Source: Trogon surrucura | Lineage: Eukaryota > Chordata > Aves > Trogoniformes > Trogonidae | Assembly: GCA_020746105.1 (NCBI GenBank) | Contig: CM036622.1 | Span: 15,295,987 to 15,359,986, forward strand | DNA length: 64,000 nt | Direction of reading: 5' to 3' | In this document: positions 35,961 through 50,319 of the stretch, piece after piece | Position numbering within the stretch: position 1 is the first letter of the stretch | How the letters are laid out: each line of letters starts with the position of its first letter | Made by a program: the position numbers and the translations under genes | Notes under the pieces: generated by a model | The model's input: the letters and a program-made list of their open reading frames with translations, nothing else | Databases searched by the model: none | Told to the model about the DNA's origin: nothing

Positions 35961-38900
35961 ACTTCACATAAAAACGAATGGTTGTGTCGCACTTGTCACA
36001 TCTCTGTACGTATCAAAAACTTTGGATGTCAAGAATCCATCACAGACACAATAATATTCCGAGCTGCTTTTTTTTTTCTTCCTCTATACAGAAATTACAA
36101 TTTCCATAGCATTTTATTCAGAAATATATGATTACAACAGCCAGTAATTTAGGAATAGTAGTAAATCAGCAAAATAGGATTATTGTTCATTAATACTAGT
36201 CTTTAGATTTCTGACATCTTCAATTAATGCTATAAACTCTTTCAGTTCAATTAATGTAGAAAATATTACAAATATGAAAGATGCTTCTCTTTTAAAATAT
36301 CGCCTTGGGATATACTCTACTCGAGTAATAGATACAAGTGTTTGGGCAGTTGTATATAACTATTTTTATGAAGATTAGCCTACTGTTTCATTGCTGAGAA
36401 ATTCTTGGGTAAAACACGCAGCTAACATCCCAGCCTCACCAGGGCAAATGTCTTGCCAAGTTACAGATTCCACAAAACACATAAATGTTACACAACATCC
36501 AATAAACCCAACACTACTACAGATGAGTTACAATGCAGAAAAGAAATATAATATCTAAGATCTTCACGGAATTCAGAATAAAGTAACACACTCCCTCCCC
36601 CTCCCCCCAAGAATCTTAACTCAGAAATTATTGCTTCAGCATTTCTGATTAAACAAACTATTTGCATATTTCTCAAATCAGAAAGTGTGGTGGCATTTAT
36701 TGTATAGAAGATATAAACTGGTAGGCTACGCACCTACAATCTTTCCATAGAGTTTCATGCCTAATGGCCTCTTCTTGTGACTGACAGCTCTGATCAAATC
36801 AGCTGAAGGCTGATTTTAATGAAAACCCATTTTCCAAAGGGAGACCATTATGCTAGAATTATTTTTGTCCTAATCATAACTTTCAGCACAAAAAGGTCTC
36901 TCCTTTTCTCCTCCATCCTCAGTATAACTTTAAATTGAAATACCAAACTCCTTTTACACAATTTGGTCTACTGACTTTCAGTCAGCTTTGCAAAAAGATA
37001 TTTTCTTCATCTTATGTGAAGCCAGAATGATAGCTCATTTTGAATAAAATAGGACTTGCACAATTTATATAATAGGCTTCTGTGTTCAGATGAATAGGAT
37101 ATGTCGGTCAGAAAGCCTGCAGTCTAGAGGTGTTCAACTCAGTAGGTGGAATCCAAACAGATATTCAAATCCCAGCAAATTCCAGTTTTCCTCAATAAAG
37201 TGAAGATAAGTTTTAGAATACGACTACCTAGAAAACAAACTCAAAAGGCTTTTTAAATGTACGTGAATTGTTAAGCAAAAGGGCACTCCACTTCGGAGCC
37301 TTCAGACAGCAGCCTTAACCAAGACTACCGACCTCACACCGTTATACTAAAAAGTCCAGTATCAGCTTGTTTAGTCCTGAACTCTTTAGGAGATGACACG
37401 GCTGCAATAGCTATGGAGAGATTTAGGTGGGAAACAAAGATCTGTGCATTCAGAGTCAGCAAACTGGACAAGCACCTTTGCTGAAATCCCAGGTTACAGA
37501 GACCAGGAAATGGCCATCAGCTGCCCGGGCAGTGGGACCACATGCAAAAGAACCCCCCTGCCAGGCTCTCAGGCTTTCTGCTGCCTCTGTTCACCAAGAA
37601 AAGATTTCATTCCAATGAGCTAAGTGACTGTTTCAGCAATATGGCAAATAATATATTAAAATGCAGCAAAGGAATAATAAAAGCATGAAGAATGCTGCAG
37701 CTTAAGGTAAATGAGCATGCTGCTTATCTCTCAGAAGTAATCTTGAAGGAGGCCATGAGGAAATAGTGTCTCTTGTTATTTAAAGTGAAAAATTACTCCA
37801 GTGTCAATGAAACACTAGGACCGACACACAACTAAGATTTAAGAAACAATTCTTTACCAAGTCTTGTCTCTCTACCTGCTATTCATCAAACAGACCTTTC
37901 TTGATGTTGACTGTTTCCTCCAGGCCCTTACAAAATTCACTACTGCAGGCTCAAGTCTCTCTGTGAGCTGTTTTTTTTAGAGCAAAACTTCAAAATGAGA
38001 TTGGAAAAATCTGCACTACAGCTGTATATTGGGCACCAACGGCAGAGTTTCAGTAGCAGAGGGCTGAAGTGGTGTCATGAGCGGGAGACAGCCCTGAGCC
38101 AGTCACAGCCCATCAACCCCCAAAACCTCAGGCACGTTTGACAGAGGTTTAAGAGAGCCAGTGGCAGCTGTGAATGGTGGGAGACAAGGAGCTGGAGACA
38201 CAATCTGGGCAGGAGGTGCTCCATGCCAAGGAGGTGCCCTGAGGGACTGCAGCCACAGGTGACCTGTGTTAGCACAAGGAAGCCCCCAAGGGGACTTTAG
38301 CCTGTGGATGCTACCCTAGAGCAGGGACATTAAGAAAAAGAATGGCAGGAAAAACACTGAAACAAAGACAAGCACAATTATACTGTTATGGCATATGAAT
38401 CCATCTCCCTCATTTCATCTCACCAAGGAAACTGGAAAATAGTAAGACTAACCTGCAGTGAAACTAAGGGAAGCCTGGAGTTGGAAGGGGTTAGGATAGG
38501 TGTTTGGGTTAAGATGAGCACAGGGAAGGGAAAGGGAAGGAGAGGAATGAACTCATTTAATCTTGTTTAATTGTTTACATTGTTCTCTTTTCTTCCCCTT
38601 CAACATCCAAATACATGATCAGAAGATTGTGTTAATTGGTTAAGAATTAAGTTCCACAAAGATTCCTAAGTCAAGACTGTTTTGCTCATACCAAATTGCA
38701 ATACCAAGGTATTGCAGATTATTTCTTTAGGCTTCATACTAAGGATAAAAATAATAGTCTTTAGTCTTTTTGTCTCAGTACTTGTACAGACCATCATTGG
38801 TACAATTATGGCAGTAGACTATTCAATAGCTTAGACAACTACAAACAGATTGCTGTAACATCCCATTAGGTTATCTTTCAACATATGTCTGAGCTAAACA

Positions 38901-40718
38901 GAGTTGAAAGAAAGTTCAACCAAATAGATTTCTCTAGACTGACCAGAATTAGGTCATATCGTTACCCTACTTAGGAAGCACTGTCATTGTAATTAGTTTA
39001 GGCATCCATCTGGCACAAATCACAACATTATTTCATTTCAGATGGTCTCAGATATTAACTGTGTTCTCCTCTCAGATGTGCCACGGATGTGTGAATCATG
39101 TCATTAACAACTGGAAAGCAAACAACACTGCTTTCTGCCTCATGATCCTGAGAAGCCTTGGCGGTTACATGGTGGGACATTCACTCTGAGGTTCAAATTG
39201 TATTTGAATTGACAGTGAACTGAACCTGTAATTCTTTGGTTTCTGTTCAATATCCTCTTTCTAGTTCACAGGTCTTTCACATTTTTGGTAATAACTAACA
39301 CATTCCTTTACAGATATAAATACTGATAGAATTAAGTCCAAAAATTTGTGGTTCTTGTTTTCTTAAATAGGTCAAAGAATCTAAAATAATTTTGTGCATT
39401 CTGCTTACTTATATTTTCAAGTTTTGCCACAAGGAGACTATTACATTCATTTTTTTTGTTTTGAAGTTTTGGAAAAAAAGAAAACCAACAACAAAGAAAC
39501 CCAAACAATTCTTGCACTATGGACTCCATAAAGAAAATATTTGTTCCTAAATTCAAAATTCCAGCCATGTTGGTCTTAATCAGACACATAGATCACCTCT
39601 GTTTGTTAACTAAAGAATTATAGCTAAGCCAGCTGTAATGCACAGATATGCAAGGTTACAATTTCAAATTATTTGGCTCTGAATTTTGTCTAATTTTGAC
39701 TCAAAGGCACTAGTTTTCTGACAATTTTCTGACAGTATACATACACAGTAGTGTTTCTAAAAAACCAAACAGATATCACATATTCATTTAAAAATTAGAA
39801 GGATGATTAAAAGTTATGTATATAAGGTATGTATATACGTATATGTCTCATTTGAGTGGCAAAAAAATACAAAAGGAACAAAAGAGAATTTGTGTTAAGA
39901 CACTCAGTGACACAGGTTACATACCAGATACTTAAAAAAGACTTTTTCTTATCACACAGATTTCTCCAAAATCAGCAGATTACTATACACCAACTTTCAA
40001 GGCAGACTACAAGAAATCAAGGCCTTTCCCACCCAGCCGTGGGATCCTCAAATTAAATTCTGAGACTTGGGATGAAATTTGAGACTTTAGCTTGGTAATC
40101 AACTAAAAATCTTGATTTTTTTGCAAAGCAAAACCATTCCAATGTACTTCCCAATGTTGACCATCATTAAGCCAGTAAACTAGTTTCTGTTCTTCACTGT
40201 TATGCAGTTACATTGTGTTTTATGAACTTGCAAATGGTTATGAGAACAAAAAGGGACTCCATGAGAGGCAAGAATCAAAAAGGGTATTTTCCAAAATCCT
40301 TCCTAGACCAGCTTCATCAGCCATTGATACTCTGAGGCTTGATCATTTAGAAGGGAATCATTGGTCAAATTAAGGTTCTGAAGCTGTGCCTTCAGTAACA
40401 TATCTTCGAACAAAACCCCCTGGGGAAAACGTCTTCATTTGAAATGATTTTCAGTGCTATTCCACCAACATGAGAGCAGTTCCTTAACGTTGTGCTAAGT
40501 TTGGTCATTGTCATTTGGAAATTCGTCAGTTCAATTCCAGCTGATATGCAGCTAACTAGCTTCGTTCCGATACATCAACAGGCACCTGCTTGAGGTTTCC
40601 AGTTTTGCTTGAACTCTAACAGCATTCATCAGTCTGCTCCATGAACTTCTAAGGCCAACAAGAGAAATTATGTCTTTGTCTCACACAGGGCACTACACAA
40701 CATGGCTAAATACCAGAT
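35961..40718. other. Unique stretch, AT-rich with one GC-richer patch
   Basis: No gene supported. The patch 38040-38310 is G+C-richer and purine-rich, with short open frames and no motif. The rest is ordinary intron-like DNA. A short near-repeat of TATGTATATA lies at about 39816-39842. Confidence 0.5.
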
Positions 40719-40918
40719 AATCACAGAATCACAGAATGTTAGGGATTGGAAGGGACCTCGAAAGATCATCAAGTCCAATCCCCCTGCCAGAGCAGGAACA
40801 CCTAGATAATGCTACACAGGAACGTGTCCAGGCAGGTCTTGAATGTCTCCAGAGAAGGAGACTCCACAACCCCTCTGGGCAGCCTGTTCCAGTGTTCTGT
40901 CACCCTCACTGAGAAGAT
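40719..40918 (-). mobile_element. CR1 LINE 3' fragment
   Basis: The plus strand starts with AATCACAGAATCACAGAATG, two units of the CR1 tail repeat in reverse, then AGTCCAATCCCCCTGCCAG, GTGTCCAGGCAGGTCTTGAA, CTCCACAACCCCTCTGGGC and GTTCTGTCACCCTCACTGAG. It breaks off at about 40918, so only the last ~200 nt of the element are present. The good match to the family suggests a recent, very short insertion. Confidence 0.9.
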
Positions 40919-42180
40919 GGAAAAAGACAGCAGCGAAGTCATTTAGGTCAGGCTCTTTGGAAACTCATCTCCACATACTGCCCTGGAAGAGGACTAGTTC
41001 GTTGTAAGACTGAGGTAACCAGTAAGAGTGAAAGTAAATTGGAAGTGACAAGGCTGGATGTTTGTGACCAATAGCTCGCTCTGTTGTACACACCTGCTGT
41101 ATTTTGCTCATCATCTCTGCAGTTATATCCAAGTTCCCCTTTAATGGATTGGGGGGGCAAAGCTAAAAATCCTTTATGGATGCTACAAACAATGAAAAAG
41201 CATGTTTCTAAAAGGTAATCCAGGGTCAGAGCTGCATCATACGCTCCCAGTTGAAATTTAGAGGGTAGAAGGCAGGAAAAATGATTCCTTACTGTAAGAA
41301 AGAAAATAAAGGCTCTGTCTTTGCATGAACAAGTTATTAGGAATTGACATTATTAGGAGGAAGCTGCACTTCAGAGTGATGGTTTTGCCATGTTTTTCAC
41401 AACAAAAATTGTTTATTAATTGAATATAAACAACCAAATGTAAAACCACAACAGAGCTGTATCAGAACATGTCTGAAGTTTTGATTGCTCATATGTTAGT
41501 GTCAATAGGGTATAAGTCATGAAAGTAAATTCCCGCTTTCCTAGGTGGTAAAATGTTGCAGGACAGATGTGACAGTTCAGTGGTCTACAGTTGGCCTCTT
41601 GTCCCCATCATAACGCACAGTGCTTTGTTTCCTAGGGATGTTTGTTATCAACAGTACACTATTCTGAAGAGGGGTGGGGGTTTTTTTATTTCTGCGTTTG
41701 TCCAGATGCCCCTCCTGCAAGACCTTGCAGGTGCTTCCCTCAGCTAAACTCTATTCTTGGCCTTCTGCTGGCATTTACTCTAGAAATAAAAACTATACTT
41801 TCTCTGCACTTTTTCACTCCTTACACAGATGTCTCAGATCCTCAGCAGCTATTTCAGACTTTTCTCTATAATGGCTATGCTGTCCTGAACTCTTTTAACA
41901 ACACTACACAAAACTACTGTTTCAGTGCAAGTCTCCATGCCAACATCAGTAAATTGTGCATGTACCCTTTTTCCCTTTTGGTATTGGAATGACATTCCTA
42001 TCTTATTTTACTAGCGCTTGGTGATCATAAAGCCTTTTCATACAGAGCCCTCGCACAATAACTGACACCTTCTGGATTGTAAGAGTGGGTAATAGAGCCC
42101 ATAATGCAATGTACAATTCTGCAGACTATCAGCACATTGCCCTGAGGCATGCCTTAAAGAGGCTTAAATTGCAAAGAAGT

Positions 42181-42198
42181 AAAAAAAAAAAAAAAAAA
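42181..42198. repeat. Poly-A run, 18 nt
   Basis: An uninterrupted run of 18 A with no retrocopy recognised beside it. Confidence 0.8.
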
Positions 42199-43475
42199 GT
42201 GATACAGCAGCGTAAGAAGGAAAAAATATAGCATAAACACTGCATAGTGCTGTTGCCCTGTTAGCAGCTACAGAAGAGTGATTTGTTGCCTGACGTTGTA
42301 CATCTGAAGCAGCCCAAGTGAATCAAACTGCTGGATGCCAGTCCTGCACTTTTTTCTCAACCGTGCGCTCCCATTCCCTCCGCAGCACACGTCTGACCAT
42401 GGCATGAGCCATTTCATCTTGTCGCACCAGCAGAAAAATGGGGCACATTACTTCCTAAGAGAGTGTCTTCACCTGCAATTTCAGCTATTCTCCACTCAAC
42501 CTTTGTGAAAGATCTCTTATATCAGGGTGGTCACACTGCTGGCCGAGCTCACCTTGGTGCTCATTTTTGGTCTTGTTCCCACTGCTCCAAACTTTGTAAG
42601 TTATCCCAGCCCAGGCTATTGTTCTAGTCATCCTTGGAAAACTTCACTCAACTTTTTAATGTGTTTGCAGGGAACAAAATAAAGAGGAATAAATTCCAAA
42701 GTCTAAAGACTAGAGATGCCCATTCAAGCCCCTATCTTTGTGGAAATGCCTTAGAACAGCGCCAGACACTATGCACAACATCCATGTTTTAGCTCCTTCC
42801 AGTGGCACATCTAGTACGAGGCAGTGGGAAGAGGAGATACTTCACCTAAATTTGCCTTTAGGACACGATGGATTTGCTGCTTCCAACACACAAATATTTC
42901 AAGGCAATGTGGGAGCATGGTGCATTCATCACATCAGCTTGCTTTTAGCCCTGCATGTCGTCAAACAGCATAGGAAGTGAGGCAGCTTGTATTCCTGCGG
43001 TCCTCCCAAGACACTTTGCTTGCTCCCTTGATTGTTTGCTTGTTTTGAAGCAGCCCTGGTTCTTTTCTGCATTTTTCCATTCATGCTTCCAAATATACAT
43101 TTCAGTGTTCACATTGCTGGGACATGGTTCATCATGCTGAAGACAGACTCTAGGACCCCTGGGCTACTGTAAATGCAAACACGGATTGTGATTTAAAAAT
43201 TGTGTGATTCCAGCTGCATTAATTTCACATGAATTATAACAGCAAGGTGGCAAAACTGGATGTGTACCAGCACTGAAGTGGTGAATGACACCTAGAGAAA
43301 TAGAGGGCACACTGACACATAATTCAGGTATAAAGCTATCTCAGTCTGGGAGAAGACCAAGACTGCCTGAAGAGGGGGAGTTGTTCTGGATACCAGTTTT
43401 CTATAGAAAACTGAAACTGTCTCTAGATGATAGTTATTCTATTTCCAGGCTGGATTACTTTGAAATAGAAAGACA

Positions 43476-43500
43476 AATATATATATATATACACATATAT
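43476..43500. repeat. AT dinucleotide microsatellite
   Basis: About eight AT units interrupted by ACAC. An ordinary simple repeat. Confidence 0.8.
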
Positions 43501-46500
43501 AAAATTTTTGCATGGAATTTAAATATTTTATGCACTAAAATAAAACACTATTTAGAAAAAATGCTGAGCTTTAAAGAAGGTCTCAAGAAAATTTAGTTCA
43601 TTCAGTTAAAGACAGAGGTTCAAATAAGAACAAAAAATATGGCTTTCTCAACTCACTGCTGAATCTCTCTGCAATTAAATGTACTCAGGGTTGAAAAGGA
43701 AATTCAATGCATGTTTGTGTGTTTTATCTGCATTCTTCTTTTCAAATTACATAATGTGGTAATTAATTTTTTTTTAAATCGCTACTGGACAAGATCTACG
43801 CAAATCTCACACAGTACCATCAAACATGCAATACATGAAAGACAAAAAATAATGCATGTGTTCCTTTAGCCACAGTATCCTTGACTGCTACATCTAAAAA
43901 CATTAGGCAGCAGTATCAATCAGAAGTGTATTTTTATTTTCATCTGTCTTAAGTCCCTTTCAAATGCTTCCTATTAATCTCAGGCGTGAGCGCTAGACAT
44001 ACTTTGTTCCTCTAAACTTTTGACAATCTAGTCAACATGGGTGTGAAAAGTTGTGATTACGGGGAGAACAGACAGCACTGCTTGTTAACACTGCCATCAT
44101 TTGCTATCAGGAAGACCCCATTTTCAGCTGCTTAGGACTTTGCCAAACTTCATTTGCAATGACACTTTTTATTGCTCAACATCTGTCCGAGACGGAATTT
44201 TGGGGGGAACAGGGCTAAAGATTTTTTGGGAAAATTAGGCTAGGGAAACATATTGATTGCCCATAATCTGGAAAATATTAATGAATGTGAATGGTTTAGA
44301 AGACAGGAAGAGAAAAAACAGGGGGGAATTGAGAGTGTTAAGGGGCTTGGGACTGCCTGGAGAAGGAAACTTGGACTGGGAACCAGGAAAAGCAGAACTA
44401 AGAGGCTGAGACATAGACATAAAAGATTGGAATGAATTATTTCCATATGTTGCCAGTTGTATGACAGTGGCATGGACTGCAAAAGGCAAGAAAGGACCCA
44501 GTTCCTCTAATCCACAGTCGGTCCCTGTGATGTACTGCTATCTAGCTTTCAAGCGATGTGAGCAGTTACACGCTGTCAGCTAGGGAACTGCCATTTTAAC
44601 TGTGACCGTTGGTCTCAGGCAGCTCTGCTATCAATTTTACTGTTCTGTATCTTCCCATGTCTCCAAAGACTTTGCTAGCAAACGCCACAGTGTGCAGTCT
44701 TCACAACAGCACCTGTTTTGGGGAATTTCCAGAACTATCACAGTGTAGCTAAAAAGACACCCTTAGGTTTTCCCTTGATCTTCCTTCAGTTTCCCACAAA
44801 TGCTGCCTTCTTCTTCATCCTTTGATTTAGACACAAGCGCTGCCTGGCATGCTCCAAAGAGTTGCTACCATCCAATATCACAGTATCCTATCACTTCTTC
44901 CCTGACTTTTCCTTTCCTTGCAACAAAAACATTACCAGCAACAATTTCAACATCTAAGAGTTCCCCTAGCACCTGGTTCAATTTCCTCTGAAATATCCCA
45001 AATGCCAGGCTAACTCCAAAGACATTCTTATTTAGCGATAGCTTGTGACAGCTAACCAAAAGTTCTAGGTGTGCTAGAATCGTACTTCTGGACTCACAAG
45101 GGGGAAAAGAGAAAGGAAAAAAGGAAAAAGAAAAAACTCAATCCATATGGCCCTTTCACCTTGGGCTGATAAGTTGCTGTATCTTTGATCTGTCTTGAGA
45201 ACTGGGAGTCGCTATTTGTTAACTACTAGCTCGGTGTTATTGAAAGAGGCAGGTGTTCCAAAATTTTCTATCCCCTTACAGACATTACTAAACTAAGTAT
45301 CTGATTATTCTAATAGCTCATCCTGTGATTTGATCTTTATGTGGGAAAACTGTCTTCACTGTTTTTCTACAGACAAACACAAATCAGATAAATTGCACAG
45401 ACATATAAATCTGCAACAGTTTCATTATATGAATTATATATCGCACAAATCATTGTATTTCTACCTGTAGAACTCTAAGTTTCCATAGGCCGATCATAGA
45501 TACCAGAAGACTTTCAGTTCAATATTCTCATTTGTTTCCTGGTTTCAATGAAGAGAAAATTAAAACAACATCTTTCTACTGTTTTATTATGTTTGTGATT
45601 AGGACATCTGTAAAATACTCTTTCCAGCTGTTGAACTGGAATGATCATTATTGCTGACCACGGTCCATGATACTCATCTTTGTTTTCTTTAACCAATCAA
45701 ATACTTCACCTTCTCCACATCTCTTTTTAAATCCACTATAATAACCTTTATGCATCCTCAGTTGTAGAATGCCCTTTATCTGGAAATAAAACCTTCTATG
45801 TGAAGCTTTGCTGCCCTACTTCTATCGTCCTGTCTCTTTCTTAATCACACTCTTTGCTATTTCCCTCATTATCACTGTTAAAATATATCATATGTCATCA
45901 TTCAAAAATATTCCACACTTGTAAAATTAAATTGTTTACTCAAGAAGCTAGTGATGAGCAATTTCGCAAAGTGACAACAACATTCAAGCTCTATGCATGC
46001 AGATTTAGCCAGATGCTATCTTTCCTCAGTATATGCATATTTCTCCACACTCAAAAATCTACTAACTTGCCTTAGGAAATTCCTTGGATACCTGTTCCCA
46101 TTTCTCAAATGCAAATAACCACTGTGCAGACACTGCCTATATGCCCCTATATGTTTAAGTCGTTAAATACAGCTCCTCACTCACAGCCAGAAAATCATCT
46201 ATAACTGGTTGAAACACACGGGCAAAGCTGTGTCCTCTCACATGGGGTTTTGCATATTTTTTTCTGCTTATCTATCTATATACAATTTATACATTGATAT
46301 AACATACAATAGATATAAATAAATTATATGGAATTCATATTTTGGTGGCAATGGTACTGTTTTTAATAATAGTCTCTTCAAAAATCTCAGGCAATTCACT
46401 TTCAGTTGACACAGTCCTTACCATCTTTCACATAAAGTTGCAAACTTTATAATTCTAAGCTAATTAAAGGCCAATTCAAATGCTGGCACAAACAACAATG

Positions 46501-49500
46501 GTTATCACTTTTGCCTGAATGTCAGGTAGTTCCTATACGTTGAACTCCACGTCGGCTTTGTCTTTGTCCATACACATTGTGATTCCCTCCTACCATAAGG
46601 TTCTCTTCTGGCTCATGGTCAGTTGGACACTGTCATATGCTGGTAGGACCAGCTCAGTCCAAGTATTCCCCTTCAGTAAGTGCTATATGTGGTGGTTTAC
46701 TCCTACTTCAAGCAACTTGGCTGTCAAGGCATAAAAAATTAATTCTAAGTGCAGGAGAAGAAATATACTCTCTGAAGTTGAAAAGCTTGCCAAAGGGAAA
46801 AGCAGCATTAATAAGGAAATTGTAATGCACATTTACTGCATGCAACTTTTTAATATCATTCTCAAAGTTCTGTAACAGCACATCCTGTGAAAACCCAAAA
46901 GGCAGGTGGATGGAACAGTAAGAGATCCTGATCTAACAAAAATGGGTTTTTACCATTTGCCAGTAACGAGCACTAATGCAGTCCTTCACTCCTGCACAGT
47001 CTGCAGGCACCTCCCAAAGCAGATTCTCCATTTCTAGCAGCAATTTTCTCAGAGTTCTGTAAGTCACATGTACTCAAAGCAACAAAAAGACATTTTCCCA
47101 CAGCTAGATCAGTGAAAACAGCAGCTGCCAAGGAGGACAATCATGACTAGCATTTATCCATGCATTTTGTGGTTTGAGTTTGGTTTTGACGTGCACAGTT
47201 AGGAGCATGATTTACTCAGAAGAATCCTTCTATCTGTAAAGTTGTACCTGGAAAGTGTACTATGATCAATCTTTCTGGAGTTATTCGCACAAAATCAACA
47301 GAAATCAGAGAAAACATAAATATGGTGCTATAATATGAGTAGATGGGGCTGACAATTTGGATTGTTGTTGCAATTACAAGAAAAATCCTGAAAATCTTCA
47401 TATCCATGAAAAACTCCACAAATTTCTTTAAGAAAATCACATTGAGGGCTATATCTTAGCAGTAGATAGCTTATATTTATCTAATAGAAGATTCTGTAGC
47501 GTGCCAGAAGGAAATTTGAATAGGCGGGTAGCAATAACACCAAACCCTAAAAAGGAAAGGCAAGAGGTTAAACAGAAGGGGAAACTGCATTTAAATTCTT
47601 GCTTTTGGCAGTGAAGCTCAGACTTACCTGATGTTATGGGGACTAAATAAAATTGGGAAGAATTTTTGGGACAGCAAAGGCATGGAAATTAGTGTATCAT
47701 GAAAAGAAGAGTGTGAGAGAGAAAATATAGTAGCTTATTTAGAACTTTTTTCCTCCAAGACTGCTAACAGAAAAAATTATGGCAGACAGGCTACAATGGG
47801 ATCATGTCAGAATTATAAATAATGATATAAAAAGTAAAGGGGAGACACAACCAGGTAAAAATATTCAAGAAGAAAAAGAATTTATTTTATTCCGTAGGCA
47901 CCGGTTACGCTTAATGTAACATGAGCATATGCTTAACTTTGTGTATGTCCCTGACCTTCTATATTTTGAATATTCTTACTGTGTTAATTTGTAGCAAAAC
48001 CTGAGCTTCAAGATTATGTAGAGATTTGCTTAAAAATCAAAGAGGAAGTTTTTTCCCATTTTGATGGGAATGAAAAGAGACATGGAAATTGTGCATCTAT
48101 ATATATAAAAGAGTGCAAAAACAACAACAACAACAAAAAACCAAACATGAACTGGTTTTGCTAAGTACAGTTATTAAACATTTTCATTCACTTAACTGCA
48201 AGGTTTTTATTGACAGCATTAAAAACATTCAGGAATCACTTTATTCGGGAATCAAAATGATTGTGCACACATCAAATATCTATTATTTCAGGTCTTACTT
48301 GAAACCAGCATGTTATCAGCCTCTGGGAAAACAGAATAATTAATCAGGTTGACAGAAAATTGCTTTCCAAAATGTTCAGAAGCAAGCCAACAAATAAGTC
48401 TTTTTCCCTGCCTTTTCCAGACCAAAAAAAAAAAAAAGAAAAAAGGCTTGCTTGTAAACAGATGCACGTAAAAATGGCCTGAAACCAGGCAGCTTTAAGT
48501 TATTCACACTTTGCAAATAAAATTTTTCCTTGCTAGAGGTGTGAGGAGAGAAACAACAGTTCTATCTTGCTATAGACTTTCACGTCTAGATATTTACCAC
48601 CTTCCTATCTCTGTCAAACCTGATTATAAGCCAGGGATCAGCAAGCAGGAGATTAAGGGCTCATATAAGAAGATGGAACAAATGAAATGGATGAAAACTG
48701 CCCATACTTTATTAGTTTTATAGAAACAACCATCCAGACAGAGGGACTTTTGGAATTACAGATATGAGTGCTCCCACTCTCTCTTTGGCTTTGAAATGTA
48801 AATGAATTGCCATATAAAGTTCTATTTTTTTTATTTCTATTGTGGGAGTCTCCTCTAATTAGCAAGCTTTACGGAGCACAGGATCAGTGTTATATTAAAC
48901 AGAGATCCTTGCTGATCTTTGGACGCTCTCTGTTCTTATTGGAGAATTTTTTTCTCCATAAGCATCAAATGCATTCAATCTCTATTCTGTGAGAAAAGGA
49001 AGTCCTTCTTGCTGTGCAGTTTGTTAGGTGTCTTATTTAAAGTGCAACATGAGCAGTAAGGTCATCTGAGAATTTATACACCAGAAGCTGCTCAAAAGAA
49101 GCCACAGCTCAAAAGAAATAACTGGACAGCTGTAAAAGTAGTATGAAAGACTAGGAAAAAAAGGTTTATGTACATAAACTCGATTGGATAGATGGTTGAA
49201 GGGTTAAAGAACAAGATTTTACTGAAAAAAAATGGAGCATGGTTGGTTTTTAAGCTGTCTTTTCCACTTACACACAACTAAACAAATAAATGGCCGTACA
49301 CTCTTTCAGTTGTCACAATGTGATTTGCGTTTGTCGATCACTTTTTATTGATTTCACACTTTAGCACCCAATTATGTTTTGGATGTGAGATGATGCAAGT
49401 TGAAAGTGGGTACCCCGCAACTGGCTGATGCCCTCTAAAACCACGATTTTTTTTGAGCATGGATAAATAAATTATAGAGCGGCAAGTAGTCTCAACCTCT

Positions 49501-50270
49501 ATAAGCAAAGTGACACATTTGAAGTCCCCCCCTTCCAGGAGTGACACCTCCGAGAGGAGGCAGACACACACAGAGGCACTCCACACAGTCCTTAACTCTA
49601 GTTTGAGAGCTACGTGGGCCCAAATCCGTGCCTGTTCCTTCATGCACAAGAGCAGGTGCAAGCACATTCAGGGCACTTTCTCTACAGCACACAAGAGTCT
49701 CTCCCAGAAATGTGCTGGGTGTAGGAGTAGCGGATCATCAGGACAGAGCAAGTTTAATTTCATTCTCTCTGAACTGCAAATGCAATTTCTCTTGCTGCAT
49801 CCTGGGAAAAGTACAGCAGCAAAACTATCCTCCCACGGTGGATTTACTAAAGTGATTTTTAAAAAATGAATGGAAAGAGAGAAAAAGAAATCCTATGCAG
49901 AATAAAACTCCGCTGCTTATGCATTTTTTCAATTATACTGTCTAAAATTGAAGTCCGACTCTGACTTTTTAAAAGAATTTATTTACTTTCAGCTATCAGT
50001 AAAGATTAAAAAACTGTTTGGGGGGCGGTGGGAAACTGCGACACAGAAAGCCAGAATAATCACTTTCCCTGTCCTCCCCATCCTCCCACATTTTCCTTTA
50101 TGGGTTTTTCTGCTTTTACTGCCAACATTCTTCACCTGAAGTCAAACCCTCTGTTTATGGCATCACAGCGGTTGCTGTGGAGGTGATTACAATGTACAAA
50201 GCCAAAAGTGATGAGTTTAAATTTGAAATGAGCAGCAGTATCTCATGAAATGTATTTATAGTAGGAGATT

Positions 50271-50319
50271 AAAAAAAAAGGGGGGGGGGGGGGGGGGGGG
50301 GGGGGGGCGGGGGGGGGGG
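50271..50319. repeat. A9 then G28-C-G11 homopolymer block
   Basis: Nine A are followed by 28 consecutive G (50280-50307), one C (50308) and 11 more G (50309-50319), then a purine-rich stretch AAGGAGAAGAAGAAAA. Such a G-run is rare in vertebrate genomes. It could form stable G-quadruplexes or a triplex with the adjoining purine tract, and is prone to replication and sequencing error, so its exact length is uncertain. Confidence 0.9.

Larger units (their letters stand above)
40919..50279. other. Unique AT-rich stretch
   Basis: No gene supported. It holds an A18 run at 42181-42198, an (AT)n stretch at about 43476-43500, a short CAA repeat near 48119-48136 and purine-rich text at 45108-45137. 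A minus-strand CAG/GTAAGTCTG donor lies at 47627 with a TTTATTTAG acceptor only 15 nt before it, microexon-like but unsupported. A patch at 49510-49870 is open on both strands without motifs. Confidence 0.45.

Noticed and set aside
49338..49869. Open frames on both strands (about 109 and 119 codons)
   Set aside because: Open on both strands with no motif, best explained by locally higher G+C.
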